In this document: in pieces, positions 59,001-64,000 of the stretch
Layout of the letters: every line of letters begins with the position of its first letter
Position numbering within the stretch: position 1 is the first letter of the stretch
Assembly: GCA_037903475.1 (NCBI GenBank)
Contig: JBAJFG010000046.1
Location: forward strand, 1-64,000
Source of the DNA: Ancylostoma caninum
Lineage: Eukaryota; Nematoda; Chromadorea; Rhabditida; Ancylostomatidae
Length of the DNA stretch: 64,000 nt
Direction of reading: 5' to 3'
Position numbers and translations under genes: made by a program
The notes under the pieces: model-generated
Database searches by the model: none
Told to the model about the DNA's origin: nothing
The model's input: the letters and a program-made list of their open reading frames with translations, nothing else

Positions 59001-60285
59001 AACGATCAAAATATCATACGGGAAAATTTTCATGGGTGCTGCCTTCAAGGCGGCTAGCACAAGAGCGTGGATACGTACATATGCGGTAAATTTCACGCAT
59101 GCCTTTAGATATGCTGAGTTACTCTTCCCTTAGTGAGGGGCTCCAAAACGCATAACAATCATCAAAAGGCACTGATGTTCTCCACTACGATGGGAGTCTC
59201 CTGGTGATTTCAGCTACATGTAAATCTTCAAACCAAAATTGAAGTGAACCCAATTACCTTCATAATTATTGCACAGCATTACGATTGTGCGACAATTTTC
59301 CTGCAGGATCATATGCCAGAAGTCAACAACGGTATTGCTAGTGGGACCCTGAATAAAATAATGCTCTGAATAGACGACCTCAACATTCACCTGTGCGTCT
59401 GTCTTCCTTTGATATTCGTCTCGTTCGACCAATTTAAACCAAAGAACAGTTCCCTTTATTGTCATGTTCTATATCCACTACAACTACGCACTGATGACTT
59501 GAACTAGGTCAGGAAAATGTATCAAAGCGGCTGTTACACGGATAGAAATGTAGAGCAGTGTTCAACCCTTGCTATTTTCTTGAAAAGGAGAGAAATTTCC
59601 TGTGCTACTACTATCGAAGGCGTTGCAGCTTCGTGCTACTACTGTTTCGAAGGCATTGCAGCTTTTTAGGGTCGAGCAATGTGGCTCCATAATTTTTTAG
59701 CTTACCTGAGCACAAATGAATCTTCTTCCTCTTGGTGTTGTGACGTGATTTGCATGGATATAATCCGACGGCTTGCCTCTCAGTATCACCCGAGATTGGT
59801 CGATGCACGGTATGTCATCGTACCTTGAACCGCTGTGAGCTTTGAAACGCAACTCAGACACAGTATAAAAAAACAACCTGTTTTTAAGCTTGTTAGCATC
59901 TGAGGCCACTGTTGTGATTCCTGGTGCTTTATATTTTCGGTTGCTTAGAAAACACTTCACTTCGTAGTCGATACTCTGAATTGTTAGATTTTAAGATAAT
60001 TCAAATCATCAGTTCCACATTTTCATGAAGCATGCAGAATGCGAACAGGATAGTGGACTGAACATAGTAACAGCCTGAATGCCAGTTCAAACCTGACCTT
60101 ATCCAGAGTTCGACTCATCCATGCTAGCCGAGGTTCGTCGAACTTTTTAAGATAATCTTCGAATTCGTCTTCGCTACGGGCATCCTCAGCTTCTTAATCT
60201 CATTAGTATTCAAAAGTTGGATAATATTCTAAGTCACTTTGCAGAACCTACCTTCTCCCCAAGTTGACGACGAAGAGCAATACAT
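52892..60285 (-). CDS. Non-receptor protein tyrosine phosphatase, complete, eight exons
   Basis: Hydrolyses phosphotyrosine by a Cys-phosphate intermediate. Minus-strand exons in order: 60285-60252, 60192-60098, 59975-59706, 59348-59258, 55112-54971, 54928-54744, 53255-53104, 53035-52892; all junctions keep phase and use GT-AG introns. Product 370 residues, or 355 if an in-frame 45-base intron inside exon 3 is removed. Motifs (370 numbering): phosphotyrosine loop SRYDDIPCIDQSRVIL, GPTSNTVVDFWHMILQE, WPD loop 229-231, signature HCSAGVGRTCTF with Cys261 and Arg267, then RVSAIQKAVQFVFMHY with the Q-loop glutamines. No signal peptide or membrane segment; the tail is Lys/Arg-rich. This matches the large nematode family of short cytosolic PTPs. 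The first exon is the least certain. Intron 4 (4.1 kb) and intron 6 (1.5 kb) carry mobile DNA. Confidence 0.92.
53104..53255 (-). CDS. PTP exon 7 (Q loop)
   Basis: Acceptor CATTTCAG; encodes IEILLERILQCRN and LRELRHIRVSAIQKAVQFVF then MHYVLLELF, donor CAG/GTACTA. Both conserved Q-loop glutamines are retained. Confidence 0.94.
53445..54190 (-). mobile_element. Decayed mariner (DD34D) transposase in PTP intron 6
   Basis: With stops and frameshifts the minus strand still shows TGDEK, LYCQQLDRISAKIA, YGTIRFQHDN, FDFGWNVLTYPTYDPYLAP and KDNHLLLSLCNAMQG. The Asp of HDN and the Asp of PKDN are separated by 34 residues, the mariner DD34D signature. At least three stops and two frame changes make it inactive. 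No clear terminal inverted repeats were found. Confidence 0.88.
54744..54928 (-). CDS. PTP exon 6 (WPD loop and catalytic signature)
   Basis: Acceptor GAGAACAG; encodes KHIHFTKWPDQSAPVDVDG and ILVHCSAGVGRTCTFV, donor G/GTAACC. All catalytic residues are present; the usual Gly after GRT is Cys here. Confidence 0.96.
54971..55112 (-). CDS. PTP exon 5
   Basis: Acceptor TGTGACAG; completes Gly from exon 4 and encodes KVEKVANYCPSSVGTTFEI, then YGYTVSRLDVQV; phase 1 to 2. It corresponds to the EGGKxKCxxYxP segment. It is joined to exon 4 across 4.1 kb and to exon 6 across 42 bases. Confidence 0.85.
55500..57445. repeat. 1.9-kb imperfect inverted repeat in PTP intron 4
   Basis: The left arm (about 55550-56130) and right arm (about 56845-57430, reverse complement) match in order: an ATACTCCT(C/A)GAGGAG block; TTGGTTTTC(T/C)T plus GCATTTTCGTTGA and CCAGGT(T)GGGCCC; ACATCTGAAA plus TGGA and GAAGCAGCTA; TCTAGGGNTNAG plus GCGAAACA; and TGGCCCG(C/T)ATGCATGAAC followed by ATCCCCGC. 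The centre (about 56300-56700) is unmatched. No transposase was recognised. Confidence 0.75.
58346..58767. mobile_element. TTAA-flanked MITE-like element in PTP intron 4
   Basis: The body 58350-58763 is bordered by TTAA. The left end is AGGCAGTTTGTCACCTCGTT; the right end, reverse complemented, is AGGCAGTGTGTCATCTCATC. Inside is a GC-rich core of about 200 bp with no recognised protein. It shares TTAA plus AGGCAG with the fold-back at 18019-18489. Confidence 0.75.
59258..59348 (-). CDS. PTP exon 4
   Basis: Acceptor TTTATTCAG; encodes GPTSNTVVDFWHMILQE and TIVMLCNNYEG, donor G/GTAATT, phase 1. Equivalent to the QGPxxxTxxDFWxMxxQE block of all PTPs. Confidence 0.94.
59706..59975 (-). CDS. PTP exon 3 (phosphotyrosine recognition loop)
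   Basis: 90 codons, phase 0 both sides, acceptor ACAATTCAG, donor CAG/GTAAGC. Contains RYDDIPCIDQSRVIL and DYIHANHVTTPRGRRFICAQ. A 45-base GT-AG segment (from AACAG/GTTGTT to CTCACAG/C) may be a mini-intron, since removing it brings ANKLKN next to SRYDD as in relatives. Confidence 0.88.
60098..60192 (-). CDS. PTP exon 2 (acidic N-terminal region)
   Basis: Encodes AEDARSEDEFEDYLKKFDE and RLAWMSRTLDK, donor AAG/GTCAGG. Similar W-(V/M)-x-x-TL-(E/D)-K segments precede the catalytic domain in nematode PTPs. The acceptor could be three bases later. Confidence 0.75.
60252..60285 (-). CDS. PTP exon 1 (proposed start)
   Basis: ATG at 60285 encodes MYCSSSSTWGE, phase 1 to exon 2 across a 59-base intron. 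The same exon could begin further upstream behind a TTTTGCAG acceptor at about 60294, in which case the true start is more distal. Confidence 0.55.
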
Positions 60286-61600
60286 CTTTTGTTTCTGCAA
60301 AAGTGGAAAAGTCCTTATTGAAAATATCCATGTATAGCCCATACATCAGAACGATAAATGGCACAAGAATAGGTAAAACGCATTTATTTGTCTCTGAGTC
60401 AATTTGAATAAAACATTCCACTAAGCACATGATAGATGTATTGAGTTCACTTCAATCTTAGCTCCGTCTAGTTGTGTATCACAGCATCGATTCATTTGAA
60501 CAAAAAAATATTCAGAAAGGACGTCGATCTCTTCTTATGGGCCTACTGACATTTAAAGTGAACCCACCCATAACTACGCAATTACTGTCAAGCTTCTGAA
60601 ACAAAGAGTTTCCTTTGCATTGCCCTTTCTTCTACATGTAGTTATCCGAGCCAGCCATCAACAGCAAAATCAAACAACACTATCGTGTTCAACACAGACT
60701 CACTGCTGGACACTCGTTCTCTGTTTTTTTTTAAATTGTGTACAGACAGAAAAAAATTGCAAAAAGAAACAGTTAGACTTTCAGCTTTAGGTCGTATCAG
60801 GGATTCCGGATATTCCCCAGTTGAATGGAGGTGTATTCTAGCAAAACGTCCAACTTTTGGATGGGCCAATACTAACAGGGTATTCTTGAAAGTTTCATAT
60901 CGCGACTACGTATGAAAAGGAGTGCAACACATTGGCTCCTGCACTGCACCAGAGTGGGCATTTTGAGAAGCTATCAAGTCCGCCTGGGTTTTCAGGGCAT
61001 CCCTGTGACTTCACTGCTGTCATCTAAGCACTGGTTTAAGGCGAACGTTGTCGCGCAGAAGTTGACTTTTTTCGTGCCACCAAGAAGTTCCGACATGATT
61101 ACTGCCACTACGTATGTGTACTTATTAAGAAAGAAGCTCATTGTCTGCATACTAAATATAAAATTAAGGGATTCTAATGTTTCTTTGTAAGCTTCCCTAC
61201 CGTCTTCGCTCTCCTCACCTTAGAATTCGTTTTCTGTGATGGACTGGGAGAACTTTTCCTCCTGAAAAGACCAAATTACGGTGAACCTCTAATTAAAGCC
61301 ACGTAATAATGCATTTATAACCCGAGGATTTGCGGACTGTACACCAATCTTGGCGAGTTGCACGAAATGCATTCTCTAATAACGGCTGTCAGCAGGCTGT
61401 CATGCGCCGCATGTCTTCTAAATATCTGCATATCCGACTTCTCCCGAGTCCTTGTACTTCACTCACCCTACCACAATCTACAACGTGGTCCACATGAAGT
61501 GTGACGCAAAAACTATCCACAATTGCGCACCAAACAATTCAAACGAGAGATATTTACTTTCATTCAATAGACACGAAAGTTCTACAAAAGATCTCAAACA
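60286..61600. other. Unassigned region upstream of the phosphatase
   Basis: AT-rich; probable promoter region of the phosphatase plus intergenic DNA. Small open frames at 60642-60869 (minus) and 60912-61190 (plus) have no recognisable domain or splice context. Confidence 0.5.
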
Positions 61601-61609
61601 ACACATCTA

Positions 61610-61860
61610 GAAAGATCGTCTTTAGCTTCAATACAAGCACCCAATCCCTCGAAAAATCTTGAGGATGTGTGCGATCATTTCCGGCGAGATTTCGTCCCAT
61701 GCCTTCACCATGGTTCTTCCCAACAAATCCAGTAATTGGTGTTTGAAAGAACAGGATTTTTGCTCCAAGATCGACCACATTGCAAAGTCTCAAGTTATGG
61801 GATCGACCCAGTTTGACGGCCTAACATCCTTCGTTCAGAAACACGAATGATTTTCTCACC
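61610..61860 (-). mobile_element. Tc1/mariner-type transposase fragment
   Basis: The minus strand reads NWVDPIT, a stop, then DFAMWSILEQKSCSFKHQL, LLGRTMVKAWDEISPEMI and AHILKIF, followed in another frame by LGACIEAK. This corresponds to the SPDLNPxDF-xxW-xxLE through KxWxEI and KGGHxE C-terminal end of Tc1-like transposases. One stop and one frameshift: a relic. Confidence 0.7.
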
Positions 61861-62124
61861 CCATTTCAATGTCTCCTTACTCCGCGGTCTGTTGTCCAAC
61901 CTTGTTGAAGAGTCCGATCAGTGTCCCTAGCATTTTCTCTAGTCCTGGAAATCACCGCACCCTACAAAGAATGCCCAAAAATGGGTTTTCTATAGTGTGT
62001 CACAATTCACATAAACCATCCCGTGTGCCCAAGCCTCTTGCGCCCAACGCAACGCAGCTGGGAAACGCATGCATCTCTTGTAATCATGCTACTCACTCGA
62101 GGAATTAGGGTGAGTGAACTTACC

Positions 62125-62290
62125 TGGGTACCCGCAGCCGGCGGCGGCTGGTACTTTAATGCCAGCTCGCGCGCTCCAAGGCAATTGCCAGCGCCGCGGC
62201 TGACTGGTGCTGCGCATAGCACTAGCACCGCCCAAATCGTCGCGACCCCGCCCATTCTGCCGCGCGCGTACGCGAACATGGAAGGGGCCC
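62125..62290 (-). other. Possible secreted-protein first exon, within a repeat
   Basis: The minus strand has a signal-peptide-like start (MFAYARGRMGGVATIWAVL, then VLCAAPVSRGAGN) ending at ACCCAG/GTAAGT. No downstream exon was found, and the 3' third is shared in inverted orientation with 63740-63806, so this may be repeat DNA rather than a gene. Confidence 0.25.
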
Positions 62291-63735
62291 ACAAAATATG
62301 CGAAATGAGTTAAAGAGGATATCGTAAAGTAATTCTGATGAAGTGCCGCAGAAGAAATAGGCTTTTACTTGGGTTATGGGTTTTACATGGTGATCATGAT
62401 AGTTAACTGATTTTGTGTGTAGAAGCTTTTGAGCTTCTGAAAGCGTAATGATTCCAGAAATACCAGTGCGTCAATACTGTTCACTTTAGGAAGAGCTGCT
62501 ATGGGCGTCAAAAAATTCTTGAAATTTGCACAACGATTTGAATTTTTTTTTTGATTTTTTGGACTCCCTCTAAATCATCATGCTTATCTCGCGTACAGTT
62601 TGCTTTTGTGTTTTGTTCGTACTCTCGTATCCTTCATGTATATGCGCATTCCCCTAATTACTACACTTATTCTAATACCAGATTGCATACATTGTCAGTT
62701 CGCCGAGAAAAAAGAGTAATGGAAATGAAACTTGTGTGTGACCCAGAAATTTATGTATTTCAATTCTTTTGATCCTTTTCATTGTGTTTTCCTCCAGAAC
62801 TCGAGCGTTCAACATTCTTAACAACTAGTCCTTAAGCGTGTGTGATATTCGAATCGACTACTACTCCACGGCAGATGAGGTGTAAGAAATGTCTCGCAGA
62901 TATGTACTGTGCCTGCAGGCGTACCTCATGGATACAATGCCATTAGATCGCCTCACTATAACTGTTTTGGTAATATTGATTTCATGGAACCAATAATGCA
63001 GTAGTCGAATGGGCTGCAATTACAAGGCGAAAAACATGTGAAATTTGTTGGTGTTAGTTCTAAATATTCATTTTTCCATTGATAAAATAAGGAGTAGACT
63101 CTGTTATTTTTTTTCGTTTTGCTTAGGAATCTAAGTGTAAGTGTGTTTCAAATCCAATTTCAATTCAATGATTTAATTCAGTTATATTCTTAAGAGAAGG
63201 TAACTACAGCAATAGTAATGGAAATAACGTCTCCTTTAGTAGGTTTAAAAAATTCAAAGGATCAGAAGCCGTGGGCAAACTCTGAAGTGTCGCAAGAAAG
63301 TTGACTTTAGTCTGCATCGAAATCTTCCTAATTATGGTTTTGATGAAAGTAGAGCACTGGGCAGTTCAGCAACCTCAGCGAAGGCAGATTTATTTCCAGA
63401 GAAAAAAAAAACATCATTCCTCTGCGCTGCAACGCTTTCAAAATCCCTCGTGAGAACAGTTCAAAATAGTGTTGTCCTTCAGAGTCCCTGTTTACTGATA
63501 TCTCTATTAAAGTCTGTTTACTTGTAATATCTGAACTATCACACTATTTACTTGTCATATCTGGCCAATCATAATATTATCAGCGCTAATTTCCATTAAT
63601 CACAGGGGTTTCCGCTTCACGGATCTCTTAGATGCCATTCACACTTGTTCATCGCAACACGAATGCCGCGCGCGGTGGTTGATTGTGTTGCGGCGGTGGG
63701 CGGGGTTAAGAAACTACAGCGTGAGCCGGTGGTAA
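62290..63735. other. AT-rich unassigned region
   Basis: No coding pattern, RNA gene or repeat recognised apart from the flanking inverted pair. Confidence 0.5.
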
Positions 63736-63830
63736 TTTACAGTCGCTTTAGCAGCGAGCGCTCGAGCTGGTAGTAATTGACAGTCGCCAGCGGCTGCGGG
63801 TACCCAAGTTCCTCCTCCCGAGGAATTATC
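63736..63830 (+). repeat. Inverted partner of 62105-62190, with internal duplication
   Basis: CGCTCGAGCTGGTAGTAATT and CGGCTGCGGGTACCCAAGTT match the complement of the sequence at 62105-62185. GGT(G/A)GTAATT(T/G)ACAGTCGC occurs twice, near 63729 and 63769. The pair could be ends of an element of about 1.7 kb. Confidence 0.5.
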
Positions 63831-64000
63831 ATGAAAATCTTCCGCACATATTGCGAACGGTTCAGACGTTCAGAGACCTCACCCGCGAATATTTTTATGT
63901 TTGAAATTTTTCCGGGTTCCAAGGTTGTGGAAGACATAGAACTTACAGGAAGCTCTCAACACTTGCCTCACAACCTGTTTGAACAGGTCAGAACAGGAGA

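Overview
The window reads as chromosomal DNA of a nematode, most likely a strongylid (hookworm or trichostrongylid type). Grounds: AT-rich introns with short TTTTCAG-type acceptors, single-copy genes split over tens of kilobases, close relatives of Caenorhabditis genes, and worm-type mobile elements (RTE, CR1-like, mariner and Tc1-like). No rRNA gene, convincing tRNA gene, CRISPR array or bacterial operon was seen. The species assignment is inference.

Three real genes were assembled exon by exon. (1) 1228-18654, plus strand: the 3' nine exons of a FoxP forkhead transcription factor (C. elegans fkh-7 type), with a C2H2 finger, leucine zipper and forkhead domain. Its 5' exons are not visible. 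(2) 19739-45937, plus strand: a complete RAB28 small GTPase (rab-28) in six exons, 224 residues with a CSIQ prenylation tail. The last intron is 13.9 kb and separates the G domain from the membrane anchor. (3) 60285-52892, minus strand: a complete single-domain protein tyrosine phosphatase of about 355-370 residues in eight exons, with the WPD loop and HC(X5)R signature intact. Every exon junction used keeps phase and a GT-AG intron.

Layout: 1-1227, no recognisable gene; 1228-18654 FoxP; 18655-19738, 3' UTR and short spacer with one canonical poly(A) signal; 19739-45937 rab-28; 46257-50824, two adjacent non-LTR retrotransposons on the minus strand (a 5'-truncated CR1-like element, then an almost intact RTE-type element bounded by TA microsatellites); 50825-52615, intergenic; 52616-60285, the phosphatase, whose introns hold a dead mariner, a 1.9-kb imperfect inverted repeat and a TTAA-flanked element; 60286-64000, mostly unassigned, with a Tc1-like transposase fragment and an inverted-repeat pair.

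The introns contain most of the unexplained structure. A short palindromic repeat family (at least nine copies between 11.5 and 40.6 kb) carries many exact forkhead-consensus heptamers, inside and beside a gene that encodes a forkhead protein. A 463-bp near-perfect fold-back element with TTAA flanks sits in the last FoxP intron and carries a recursive-splice-like AG/GTAAG site. CG-rich hairpin clusters and CpG-rich islands recur through both long genes. The three genes have no obvious shared pathway. FoxP is a nuclear transcription factor, RAB28 is linked to cilia in other animals, and the phosphatase belongs to a large nematode family. The head-to-tail closeness of FoxP and rab-28 raises a testable co-transcription question.
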